The position numbers were made by a program, and so were the translations under genes. The notes beneath the pieces are model-generated. The model was given only the letters and a program-made list of their open reading frames with translations. It searched no databases and was not told the origin of the DNA. Source: Aphelidium insulamus (lineage: Eukaryota > Aphelidiomycota > Aphelidea > Aphelidiaceae). Taken from it: DNA of 27,290 nucleotides. Numbering within the stretch: position 1 is the stretch's first letter; each line of letters starts with the position of its first letter. Positions 1 to 11,200 of the stretch are shown here, in pieces. The stretch is from NCBI GenBank assembly GCA_036784855.1, contig JAZDSV010000106.1, positions 1 through 27,290 on the forward strand, written 5' to 3'.

Positions 1-36
1 TACCTCATCGTCGTTCAGGGCGCCGCGTTGTGCCAT
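1..36 (-). CDS. Left-edge start of an unidentified gene (partial)
   Basis: On the minus strand an ATG at 36..34 in a favourable context (CCGCA before it, G at +4) opens a frame reading MAQRGALNDDE and then a GAG/GTA that could be a splice donor at 3..1. The gene would run off the left edge. The 5-prime side (37-572) has no convincing coding sequence, as expected for a promoter. Too little is visible to name a product, and a chance ATG remains possible. Confidence 0.25.
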   Translation of the reverse strand, partial: MAQRGALNDDEV

Positions 37-572
37 TGCGGAAATTGTGCGCTGATTGTGGTGGTCTATCTTAATGTGCCGTGCTATGTATTCAAGGCCG
101 TTTCTCTTATGGCACGCCTTTATAGTTGGAAATACTCTTTATGCCCTGTACATCTCCACTGGGATACTGGTACGCCATTATGGCATTGTACGAATGCAAT
201 ATATACGCATATGCGGATACGATTGCGTGTTCCTTATTGTGATGGAGACGTGTACATTTAGTAATAGTTGAAGCACTCCCAGCTCTTGGTACAAAATCTG
301 CTTCACATACAAGACCACTCACCATAATGCCAACCAAAGTGCCGCTATGAGCTGATAGTTGATGTTTCTTATATTATGTTCCTTGCTAGGGACCTAATGG
401 CTAATGTACATAGACCTTCGCCATACGGACAATCGTGGCTGAGAAGAGGCCACTACTAACTTACTATACAACTTTATGCAGCAGTAATAACTAATGCCAT
501 CAAGCGAAACATATAAGTGTAATGGCACTCTGTTTGGTGGCACGGAACCCCAAGCACAAGTGTGCACAACTA
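37..572. other. Intergenic stretch downstream of NDUFS7
   Basis: No coding signal that I trust. Short overlapping frames exist on both strands but have no recognisable family and no consistent codon pattern. It holds the 3-prime flank of NDUFS7 and, if the left-edge gene is real, its promoter. Confidence 0.4.
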
Positions 573-1465
573 CTACTTTCTGTACCACATTAGCGTGGTG
601 CGATTGCGACGAATCTTCTTTTGCAACTGCAGCACACCGTACAAGAGAGCCTCGGCAGTGGGCGGACAACCAGGCACGTAAATGTCCACGGGGACGATGC
701 GGTCGCAGCCGCGCACAACCGCGTACGAGTAGTGATAGTAGCCACCGCCGTTGGCACAGCTCCCCATACTGATCACCCACTTGGGATTCGGCATTAGATC
801 GTAGCTACACGGATGGTAAGGTTGGTGTGCAGTCAGACACAGCAAGTACACTCACACTTTGCGCAGGGCCGGTGCCATCTTGTTGGTCAACTGCCGGCAT
901 TTCCAGTTAGACACATGTGAATGCTATGCACAAGGCACATACAGTCCCGGCGACAATCATAACGTCGCTCTGACGCGGCGATGCCCGAAACAAGATGCCG
1001 AACCGGTCCTGGTCGTAGCGAGACGCGGCCATGTGCATCATCTCCACCGCGCAACACGCCAGCCCGAATGTCATTGGCCATATGGAGCTGGTCTGCGCCC
1101 AGTTGATCAGCTTGTCCACGGACGACAGGGCAAACTCGGCCTTGTTGCCCTGCCGCAGCAGACTGGTGTCCAGCAGCGCCTCGCTCGGGTCCACGTAGCT
1201 CGACATGGGACCCTTGGCACCGCTGCTGACAACCGCGGCGGTGCGGCGGTGCCTGAGTGCTGCTCTGCTGTGCCATCAGTGGCGAAGTCGGCGATCCAAG
1301 AGGTGCCAGGTGCGTCGAGGAGGTGTGCAGCTGGGCGGCGCGGTACGGCAACGCGCGCATTGAGAAGGGTATGCCAGTATGCTTTGGCAAGACGGCCATG
1401 CCAGTAGCCGTGCGGTGCATGGACGCAGCTGGCAGACGCGTTAACAGGCGGCAGTTCACACTCAT
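573..1465 (-). CDS. NDUFS7: NADH:ubiquinone oxidoreductase subunit NDUFS7 (PSST/NuoB), mitochondrial complex I
   Basis: This is the subunit that holds iron-sulfur cluster N2 and lies next to the ubiquinone site. The mature region (from 1206) carries the block [16 protein letters not shown] with the tandem Cys pair, [32 protein letters not shown] and [19 protein letters not shown], supplying the cluster cysteines. Two introns fit exactly: 942..891 (GTATGT...CAG) and 855..805 (GTGAGT...TAG). From 1206 to the stop the protein is 176 residues, matching the mature length of the family. Upstream, another frame from ATG 1465 reads like a fungal presequence (Arg-rich, ending near RAAQLHTSS) but is out of frame with the mature part. 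Either a first intron (one fit is 1346..1253) or a frameshift near 1230-1260 lies between. Identity is certain; the N-terminus is not. Confidence 0.95.
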
Positions 1466-2030
1466 TGCGGGACTGACTGATCAGCACTGTCCAGTTGCGT
1501 CACGGCATATAAACACTGTGTTGATGCATATCATCATTTTTGAAGTATGTATTATCCGCGCACCAAAGCATAATGTTTACTATTTACTGACCACAAGTAA
1601 AGTCACTGCCTATTGATCTTAGTATGTACCTTGACAAAGGTGGTTGATAATTGATATTCTACCATTACCATGGTATCAGTACATATATATATATATATAT
1701 CCATAATGTTGGATGAAAACTGCAGTGCACGCTCAATGCATGTCTTGTGCAATTGTGCAAATCCAAAGTGCTGAATGTACAGCCTTTACGCTTGGAATGT
1801 GCATTGAAAGCATACGACACGGGCTGCTGGGCGGCATATTCCTTCACACACTCCACTCTAGTAGATTATGGTAGCAAGTATTTATGCAGCAACCATATGT
1901 ATGTATTTAAATACATGTAGGACCCAACTTTTTGGCATGTATGTATGTAAATACATAAATATACTCAAATTTTACTCAGCCACACAGACTGACACAGACA
2001 AACCGACACACAGAGACACCGACACGCAAC
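1466..2030. promoter_or_regulatory. Divergent promoter region between NDUFS7 and IFT139
   Basis: An AT-rich head-to-head intergenic region of about 560 bp. It contains a CRE/AP-1-like TGCGTCAC near 1496-1503 beside CATATAAAC, and an (AT) run at 1683-1700. No gene is supported: the short frames here, such as 1665-1856 on the minus strand, have no family resemblance. Confidence 0.45.
1683..1700. repeat. (AT)9 microsatellite
   Basis: Nine AT dinucleotides in the IFT139/NDUFS7 intergenic region. Confidence 0.9.
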
Positions 2031-5000
2031 ATGGACGCCGAGGTCACTCAGGTATCAGTGCTGTACCGGCAACAACGTGCAAGTGACACATTTGCCAGGC
2101 AGTATTCTACTGTCGCCGGGGATACTATCGCCACTCCCAGGCAACTTGCGAGTGGGCATTGTTGCAGCGTCCCGGCGATCCAGTACTCTTGTTCTGGCGT
2201 GGTGTCGCCAAACTGCTAGAAGGTAGTGCTGAAATGGCGTACCGCTCGTACAACACCGTCCGTCTAGGGGACAACTCATGCTCACTCGTATTTCAGGCAG
2301 AAGCACCGAGGCAATTAGAGAACTGTCGCCACTGGTGGACAAGCGCGAACTGTTGCTGGCAGCACCACTAGCATTGCTGCGAGCTCATCGCTCGGTCTCT
2401 GTTCCCGGCAAGTTCCGGAGCATATTGTGTATACGCCTTGATACTTGTCAATTCACACCTGTTAACTTGGATGTATGTATAGATGAGGCAGCCATCGACA
2501 GGCTGCGGGAGCGTATAACAACGCAGACCGGCTCTCAGACCACTGGTGAGCGGGTGTATATGCAAGCCGCAGTCTACAGCTGGGCCGTGGGTGATGCGGA
2601 TGAAGCGCAAGTATTTGCCACGCGGGCCCTGGAGTCGGGAGCCTCAACCGTGGGACAAGTGCGATCTGTGTGCCAGGCAATTGTCGCCTTTCTCGACGTG
2701 GACTCTGCCAAGCGTCAACTGTCCGACACACATTCCCGCAGTAAGAAGTGGCAGCGACTTCAGACACTTTGAAATCAGTGCTGGACACTTCGTTGGAGCT
2801 GCCTAACGCCATGGTGCCAATTTGTAATTCTTGCCGATATCACTCTTCTAACCGTCGATATAGACAATGTGGGCTCTGGTCACCGTGTACCTGCTGCAGG
2901 GAAACTTTGAGTTGGCAAAGCGATATTCGGCAACAATGATCAGCCAATTTCCAAACTCGATATTTCCTCATATAGTTAGAATTGACGTAGCAATTGCTGC
3001 CGGTCCCGACTGGACAATGCTACAGGATGTTGTCGTAAAGCTTAGCGTGGCCAATGCGCAATTCCTGCACAGCAAAGAAGTGTCCATGCTCGCTGCTTGG
3101 TCTCCGTCAATATTGAGCGCCAACCAGGAGCACATTGAAGCTCTGCTGTGTCAGCTCTTAATCAGCACCTGCAAGGACTATCAGCCTAAAGTGGCCGCTC
3201 AAACTATCGGATTGCTATTAGCGGTTAGTACATACAAACATAGAACACGTGTTAAAGAGCTAACTTTGAATTCCCGCAGACCGTCAAGGCTCTGGAGCCG
3301 TCAAATTTCGGATTGTGGTCGAACATTGCTGAATTTAGTTCAAGTCTGGTGCCGCGGGATGATCGCGGGTGCGGATATTATCGATTTCAAAGACAGTACT
3401 GACTTTCAGGATGGTGGCGGATATAACAAAGTTTGTCGAGAGCATCGTGCAGCAATCACCGGACGTAGCCCAGCATCACTATTTGATGGGGAGATGCTGG
3501 CTACTGCAGACTCCTGTCAATGTCGTGAAAGCAAAGGAAAAATTTGTTGTAGCCCTACAAATTGACCCCAAGAATACCGCTGCTCTCTGCGGTAGGTCAA
3601 CTATCGCCATGTCGTATCTTTCATAATGTATGGCAGGATATATCCAATGCTTGAGCAACCCACTGGAGAAGAAAAAAGCCGTTGAAGAATTGGAGCTGCT
3701 CAATGAATTTTCCAACAGTGTGAATGGTGGGGCAAATGCTTTATTTGTTTGCCGCTGACACGATTATGCAGCTTATGCCCCCATGATGAAATACCTGAAG
3801 GCTTCCGTCCTGCATGATGTCAGCATGCGCAACAAGATGTCAGATGACGATCGAGTGTACAAAAATGCGCTGAGCAGCTGTGTTGGCGCCGTTGAAATTT
3901 GTGCAAACAGCTCCGTAATAAGGTCTATAATTATACAACTACAATTATTACCACACTACTAACCCAGCAGCTACGATACATACAACAGTGTAAGTGCTGA
4001 TTTCGTGCTGCTGGTTGCGGATGAAGTGATCAAAACTTTTCCTCTTCTCCGATCAAGATGTATGTGCCGACATTGGGCTGCGTATAATACAACACGTAGA
4101 TATGCCACATATGAATGTACAAGATTTGTCGAAATTGGTGGTGGCGGCGATTGCGCTCTATCCCGATGTGCCCAAGCTGGCTCAATTACGAGTGATTAGT
4201 AACTTGCTACAAGGAAAATTGGATGCAGCACTTGCTGACGCTATCGCTGCGATTCACGACAAAGATGCCGGTTCCGAAGCGTACTTTTCATGTGCTGCAG
4301 TTCATATAGCCATGAATAATCCCAAGCTGGCATTGGAAGCTCTGGACTTGGGCGTTAGTCGAAACTTTGAAATGCGCACTTCTGGAACTTTTCAGTACTA
4401 CAGAGCGCAAGCTTGTCGCCTGATTGGAACGGAAGTCTCTCTAAATTCTGCGCTGGAGGCCATAACGTTATCGACGAAGGCGGAAAATACTTCTCCAACT
4501 TTGCTCTTTAAATTCGACGTGGAGTATGTCCGAACATTGTGTGCGTTAAAAAAGTACGGGGAAGCAAAGACTGAAGCAGTTAAGCGGCTAAAACCTCGTG
4601 CTGATATTGGCGCATGCGACAAAGTGGAAGTAGAAATATTGCTTGCAGAAACTGAGCTCGACTTGGGCTCCGCAACGCCGGATCTGATAGTGTCACGTCT
4701 CACTCCTCTCTGCGCACCAGACAAAGATGCAAACAGTTCCAGCATGGCTTTGCAATTTTTGGCAGACGTACACCGCAAATACCGACGTGATAATTCACAG
4801 TATTTGGAATGTTTACGATTATCTGCCGAGCGTGAGGGATCTATCGGTGGCTGTATCGCCTTGGTTGCTTACGGTGATGCATTGATTAACTGTCTCGACC
4901 CGGAGCTTGGCGTCCAGACGTATCAAAGGGCGATCGAAGCACTCAAAGCGGATAAGTCAGCAAATTCCAGCAAGATCAATGAACTGCATCGTAAAATTGG

Positions 5001-7212
5001 CAAGTCTCTAGTCAGATCGCACGAGTATCAAAAGGTGCTACTGGCGTATTCCCTAATGAAACTCATTAACTTGTAGGCCGTGTCATATTACGAAAAGATT
5101 GTCGCTGCAACACCAACATCTGACTCCATAGCATTGCTGCTAGACCTGGCCACATTGCATCTTTTGCTCCAGCAAAGCCACGAAGCAGAAGTAATATTGG
5201 CACCTCTGATGAACATTACAGTCTCTGGTACGGTTTTGTTTCATTTTATTCCATAAGTTCACTTCATATTAATATTAATAACCTCTAATTTTAGCTACCG
5301 ATATCACCAATGCTACTTCTCGGATAAAAGCGCTGATGATGTTGTCAAATGTTTACGGCGATACTGATCAAGCTCGAATGGCGATATCAGCGTTAGGAAA
5401 AGCGGAGGAGCAGTTAAGGCACGATTCCTGGGTAGTTTATGCGTAATCCGAACACAAATCTTACGTAATTAGGTCACTCGCGTCGCACCTCGGCAATGAT
5501 GGATTCATTAATGGGATCCCTTGGAAGTATCAGCTTTCTAGTATACTGTGCCGCGTAGCGTCCTTGTATCAAGATCTTAAAGACTTTTCGCGCGCACGGA
5601 CTGCGTACAACGATGCCTTGTCATTTAATGATAAGAACAAGATGGTTCGTGCACAATGAACTCGCTCAAGTAATCTTACCATCTAGGCACAAATTTCGTT
5701 GGCAAAAATGTATTTTGATCAAGGAGAGCTAGCTTCTGCCCAAAGTCAATGTTCCAAAATGCTGAAAATGGACATTGCTAATGAAGAAGCCACAATGATG
5801 CTTGCAGAAATACTGTTCCAGCAAGGGCAGTTTCCAGATGCTCTTACGCACATGAAACAATGGCTTGCGGAAAATCCTACCCACTGGGACGCACTAGGTT
5901 CGTCGTAAATGCGAAGTTGATAATTATAAAGAATACGATAGAACTTTGCATCGATTTGATCCGCCGATGCTCGAAACTGAATGCCCTTGACGAAATGAAT
6001 GGACTATTTCGGAAAGCAGAAAAAGAGCTCGGATTGCAACATCCTGGTTCGTCTTCTTCATCTCTGGCTTCTACTGCTTCCACTAGCGCTACGATTTCCG
6101 GTAAACCAGTCGTCAAACTCGAGCCATCACGAGCCGTCTTGCAGCTGGGATACCAGTACGGTAAAACATATTATTGAATTATATGTTAACATTTGCGGCA
6201 GCTACTGCAAAGGACTATATTTCAAGTATTTAAGCAACTACAACGAAGCGCTCAAAGAATTTAATCGCTGTCGCAATGATGAGCGCTACAGCACAAAGGC
6301 CACCTTTGCCATGATTGATTTGTACCTAAATCCCGAAGGGAACATACAGGGCGGAGAGGCTCTCGACACAGCAGCCAGCATGGGCAAGATCAGTATCGCA
6401 ACCATGCAAGCTGTGCATACGCTGCTAAAGGTAAGTGTTGTCCGTCAACATGCACTCCGTCAAGCCAGAATTGTAATTGTTGTGCAGTTGTACCCACACA
6501 AGACCAGTTTGCAATTCCGTGTAAAAGAATGTGACGTCATTATGGCCACACGACAGAAGCCTGATGTGGAACGAGCGCTCTCTCTCCTGGAGGACATTTT
6601 AAAAACGGAGCAAGACTTTATACCCGCACTGCTGGTAGGCACATGCCATTCATTCCGAAACAAGTAGCACTCTGATCAAATAGTCAACGGCAATAGCCCA
6701 GCTCTACCTGAAACAAGCATCGCGTGCCAAAGCGACGCTCAAACAGTTGGTCAAACAGAAATGGACATATCCGTGGGCAGAGGAATTTGAGAGCGCCTGG
6801 CTTCTCCTATCGGATTTGTACTTGCAAGGCGGCAAAACCGACGTGGCGCAAGAATATCTCAAGTCCTGCGTGACATACAATCAGTCGTGCGTAAAGGCGT
6901 TTGAATATCTTGGATATTTGGCAGAGAAAGGTTCGGCCTTGTGCTAGTGTGTCCGCATATGTCGATAATTATCCAGCAGGATCCGACTACAAACAAGCGG
7001 CCGAGTTCTACCAACAGGCATGGCGATTTGGCCAGGAAACAAACCTGGGAATAGGCTACAAGCTGGCACATGCCCTGTACAAAGCTCGACGCTTTGTCGA
7101 CTCCATCGATGTCTGCCACCTGGTGCTGCAGGCCGACCCATCCTATCCCAAGATACGAAAAGATGTGATGGAGCGAGCGCGCATGGGAATCCGAGTTTCG
7201 ACAATAACATAA
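2031..7212 (+). CDS. TTC21B: Intraflagellar transport protein IFT139 (TTC21/THM1), TPR protein of IFT-A
   Basis: IFT139 is a TPR solenoid of the IFT-A complex, which drives retrograde transport in cilia. The spliced frame follows the family end to end: GDPVLLFWRGVAKLLEG near the start, ALCGYIQCLSNP, NEEATMMLAEILFQQGQFPDA, CIDLIRRCSKL, HYCKGLYFKYLSNYNEAL, IMATRQKPDVERAL, AEEFESAWLLLSDLYLQG and the terminal RRFVDSIDVCH then SYPKIRKDVMERAR. Best intron model: 2052-2098, 2223-2296, 2429-2482, 2741-2778, 2814-2863, 3224-3279, 3369-3409, 3592-3636, 3727-3771, 3923-3970, 4060-4099, 5035-5076, 5228-5294, 5443-5472, 5645-5686, 5898-5941, 6156-6201, 6431-6487, 6635-6683, 6931-6979, all GT-AG. This gives about 1405 residues, close to the roughly 1300 usual for the family. 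Introns 3-5 and 14 are the least certain; intron 14 would be only 30 nt. Its stop lies 64 bp from the stop of the convergent neighbour. Confidence 0.95.
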
Positions 7213-7276
7213 AAACAGTAACGTATCAATGCAGCAATATAATGTAAAATATTGCAACTATTTTATGTAATTCAAC

Positions 7277-7765
7277 TTATGCTTGGCTGACTTTGGTGAA
7301 TCCGTCGTCGGTGGTGTTTGACAGTTCCGAGTCTGATCTGACATCGTCGCCCAGATCAGTGAACTGTGCAGAGGAGCGGCTTTCTGTTTCGTCGGCTTCA
7401 GCGGGCCAGTAATTTGCCGCCGCATCTGTCACCGACTTTGATGCGGATGATGAATGATCATGGTGATCTGCTGCAGAGCGATGTCTTGCCTGAGTAACCG
7501 ATATCTGCGCATCCGAGGCCTTGATGGAGGAGGCAATGTCATTTCCTTCTGTGGCGCCGTTGGTGTGCGTAGAATCGTCGCTGTAGTCGTTGTTGTCGTC
7601 GTCGTCATCATCATCATCAGAGCTATCGCCGCCATATCGATCCATCTCCATGCTGGATATCGGCTGTTCAGTAAAGTGTGCGTCAGATAGAGCATGCGCC
7701 ACCAGCACCACGCCGACCACGGCAGCCACGGTGAACAGCGCTGCCTTGACGAGGAAAAGCGCCAT
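7277..7765 (-). CDS. Small acidic single-pass membrane or secreted protein, hypothetical
   Basis: A single-exon frame of 162 residues from ATG 7765. Residues 1-27 are a hydrophobic segment (MALFLVKAALFTVAAVVGVV onwards), either a signal anchor or a signal peptide with an AHA-like cleavage point. The rest is hydrophilic, with a run of eight Asp around residue 50 and many Ser, Thr, His and Asp residues; no domain is recognised. The start was chosen at the first true ATG; in-frame codons upstream lack one. A CCAAT box in reverse orientation lies about 65 bp upstream (7831-7835), which supports a real promoter. Conservation is unknown, so this could be a lineage-specific gene. Confidence 0.6.
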   Translation of the reverse strand: MALFLVKAALFTVAAVVGVVLVAHALSDAHFTEQPISSMEMDRYGGDSSDDDDDDDDNNDYSDDSTHTNGATEGNDIASSIKASDAQISVTQARHRSAADHHDHSSSASKSVTDAAANYWPAEADETESRSSAQFTDLGDDVRSDSELSNTTDDGFTKVSQA

Positions 7766-7824
7766 TTGATGTCCCAAGTGATTGCAAAGAGAGAGGTGGT
7801 GACGCGCTTGATAGCTGTGACTGG

Positions 7825-7837
7825 CCGCTGATTGGTC
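7825..7837 (-). promoter_or_regulatory. CCAAT box (reads GACCAATCAGCGG on the minus strand)
   Basis: It lies about 65 bp upstream of the minus-strand start at 7765. The identical 13-mer recurs at 21383-21395 and a close version at 14816-14825, each upstream of another minus-strand gene. This is the expected motif for the HAP/NF-Y complex. Confidence 0.55.
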
Positions 7838-8132
7838 GGCTTGTCGTTGGATTAAGTAGACTATTTTGGATTAAATAGTGCCACTTAATTAAGGCTGGCA
7901 AGCCTTTGTCATACTACATACATACAAATACATATATGTACAGCACGCAAGTACAGATACTATGTGTATATCTGGATAGATTCGCTACACATGTGCTGTA
8001 TTATCTACATTCGGTTCGATAATACAGCACAATATTCGAGATGGTGCAATATCGAACCCATTGTGGATGATATATGTAAGGTAAAAAGTAAAAGTAGTTG
8101 GACACAACGGTGAGTCCATCTACTATAAATAT

Positions 8133-8135
<3 letters not shown>

Positions 8136-8164
<29 letters not shown>
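8136..8164. repeat. (TA) microsatellite upstream of the M16 protease
   Basis: A continuous TA/AT tract of 29 bases, directly upstream of the M16 gene. Confidence 0.9.
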
Positions 8165-8167
<3 letters not shown>

Positions 8168-8249
8168 GAAAGATTCCCGAGTACTTCAACAAGAGGTCAG
8201 CTTCGTGCTGTTAGGTTGTGAAGGCACTACACCACTTCAGCAACTCGCA

Positions 8250-11200
8250 ATGCTAGAAAAAGTACACGAGTTCAACACCGGGCTAAATGATGTGCCCATC
8301 ACGCACTACGCATCCTCAGCCACTGGCTTGACTGCTGTGGTTATTGCGGTGGAGAGTGAGTGGAGTCGACCGGGGGTGTGTGCGCATGCCAAACCTAATT
8401 CGCGACCACCTTGCAGGCCCCGTGGTGAATGGTTACTTTGCGCTGGCGACCGAGGCTATGGACGACTATGGCTGGCACGTAGTTGCACCATGACATCTCT
8501 GTATAGAATATTCATGCCGTCTAGCCCGCACACGCTGGAGCACTTGGTGTTTTTGGGGTCCGAGGATTATCCATACAAGGGCACGTGTGCCCCATAGATG
8601 TACAATATTCTAATTTGATTATCAGGCGTGCTGGACAGCCTGGCGAACCGGGCGCTCGCTCAGGGAACAAATGCCTGGACCGATGTTGATCATACGTGCT
8701 ACACCGTGACCACGGCTGGGTCCGAGGGATTTCTGCGCCTGCTACCCATATACCTCGACCACATACTCTACCCGTTCGTGCCTTGTTTTAAAACCTTTAT
8801 GTATATTTGACCATACTGACACTTACATTGACGCCAGAACGCTGACCGACTCTGGGTTCGTGACTGAGGTGCATCACATCACGGGGGAGGGCGAGGATGC
8901 CGGTGTTGTCTACTCCGAGATGCAAGGCCGCGAAAACACTGGCCCTGACCTGATGATGCTTGAGATGCACCGGCTTCTGTTCGCTGGCACTGGCTACCAG
9001 AGCGAGACCGGTGGACTGATGAAGTGTTTGCGCAAACTTTCGGCGCAGACAATTCGTGATTATCACTCGCAGTACTACCGGCCGGAGAACTTGTGTGTCA
9101 TCGTTGCAGGCCAGATTGATGATGCGGCGCTGTTGGCCTCGCTGGAAGTGGTGCGCATCATAATTTGTATTGTTATTTGCACATTCACCAGTGTAGATCG
9201 AGGCAAAGATCTTGTCCAAAGGTCCACTTGCGCCGCACACTCGCCCATGGATAACGTCTTCGCCTCCTGTGGACATCAGCGAGTCGGTGGAGAAAATCGT
9301 GGCATTTCCCGACGAAGACGAGACTATGGGTAGTGTATTTGTAGCATGGAACGGTGGCAAGTTCAGCGAAAATTACACTGGTTTCAAGCTGGAAATTATG
9401 CTGGAGTATTTGACCGACTCTGCCGTTGCCTTGCTGCAGAGAGAGGTTTGTTCGCCTATCTTCATGAGTACTAAGATCATGATCATTGCCTGTAATAGTT
9501 TGTCGAACTGGAGGACCCATACGCGACTGATGTGTCCTTTCAATTGCTCAACTACCATAAGCGAGCATTCATGCTCATGTTTGATGGCGTACCAGTCGAG
9601 AAGCTCGGAGAAATGTCTCGCCGTCTCAAGTCTGCGCTGGCCGCTCATGTCAGATCCGGAATTGACATGACTCGGATGTCGTTGATCATCACCCGTCATC
9701 GTGTTAAGCGACTGGAGGCCGTCGAAAGCAATCCTGCCGATTTCTTTGTGAGGTGCGCTATATTTTGCATAAAAGCCGGACTGATGTTTCTGCCAGACCA
9801 TGTTTATCAAATTTTTTGTACTTGGATAAGAGTGGGAGCGAGCTGCCCGCCCTGCTGGACTTGAAACTGTATGACCACGCGCTGGCAGAGTCCAAAGAGC
9901 AGTGGACGCAATTTTTAAACGATTTTTTCGTTGAACAGTAAGACTCTCCCATTTTCCGTCGCATGCATAAACTACCAGGCCTTGCATTGTTCTGCTCGGG
10001 AAGCCCAGTGCGGACATGGCGCAGAGTCTCAGTTCAAAGGAACTTGAGCGGGTTGAGCAACAACAGGCTGATCTGGGCGAGGCAAAACTCGAGGAACTTC
10101 AAAAATTGCTAGACGAATCCAAAGCTAAAAACGACGCACCGATTCCCAGTGGCCTTTTGCAGAGTTTTGAAATCCCAGACACTGAACGGATCTCTAAGTT
10201 GAATGCTATGTCGGCTTCTCTGCCTCTTAAAGTGGAAGGACAAACGTTAAATGAATTGGAGCAAAAGATCTCATCAACATCGTTCTCAGCCGCCTTCCCT
10301 ATGCAGTGGGACCACATAACAAGTTCTTTTGTGGACGTGTCTATTTTGATTGATACAACCGATTTGTCGATGAAATCCCGGTTGTACCTTGAAGTACTTT
10401 TGGCACGTAATGGCGCAATTTTTTTTTCTACCATTGTTTAATAATACTGCGCTAGGACATGTTTTTTCATCTGCCCACGATGGTAGATGGTCGTCTACTC
10501 TCACACGAAGAGGTTGTTTGTGCTTTGGACCGTGACTTGGTGTCCTACGGTGATTCAGTGGGAACGAACGCCTCATCAAATTTTTCTGCTGGCAGCTTCA
10601 GCCAGCTGGTGATGTTTAGCGTGAAGGCGGAGACTGCCAAATATTCGCTGGCGGTTGGTTGGCTCTATAATTTGCTGTGGCACGTTGTTTAGTTGTGTGC
10701 CAGCATTGGTTGACATTGTGTGCGTAGCAATTCCGTCCTCACCGAAGAACGACTACTCATATCGTGCGCCAAGTTGTTGAATGAGATACCTGACCACAAG
10801 CGGGAGGGAATGAAGGTATTACACAATTTAATATTACTATATAGCGTCTCACGTAAACAGATGTGCTCTGATGTGCTAAATTCCAAACTGTTTGACCCGG
10901 CAACGTCAAACATCAATGCGAGCCGCGTTTTGGCGCAAGAAGACTTTTTGCAACAAATTCAAGACAAGATTCAGGATAATGAAGACAGCATGAAATCTGT
11001 GCTGGCCGATCTTGATGAGCTGAGAAGCTTTTTGCGTCAGGGGCGGGCTTGGGCTCATGTTTACGGTGATCTGATGGCTGTGCCAGATCTGCTGGGGCCG
11101 TGGCGCGAATTCAAGCTCTCTAATCAACCAACAGCAACTGTTCCTTACTCAAAGGGTGCTCTGGCACAGCTGGGCCAGTCTCTGGCAAATGTGATTTACC

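Larger units (their letters stand above)
7766..8249. promoter_or_regulatory. Divergent promoter region with CCAAT box and (AT) tract
   Basis: A head-to-head region between the acidic membrane protein and the M16 protease. It holds the 13-mer CCGCTGATTGGTC (7825-7837, an inverted CCAAT box) and a long (TA) tract at 8136-8164, about 85 bp before the protease start. No gene is seen. Confidence 0.5.

Noticed and set aside
394-780. 128-codon minus-strand frame overlapping the NDUFS7 3-prime exon
   Set aside because: It is a shadow in another frame of the clearly conserved NDUFS7 exon.
7454-7690. Plus-strand Val-rich frame opposite the acidic membrane protein
   Set aside because: It is a complement artefact of the Asp codon run on the minus strand.
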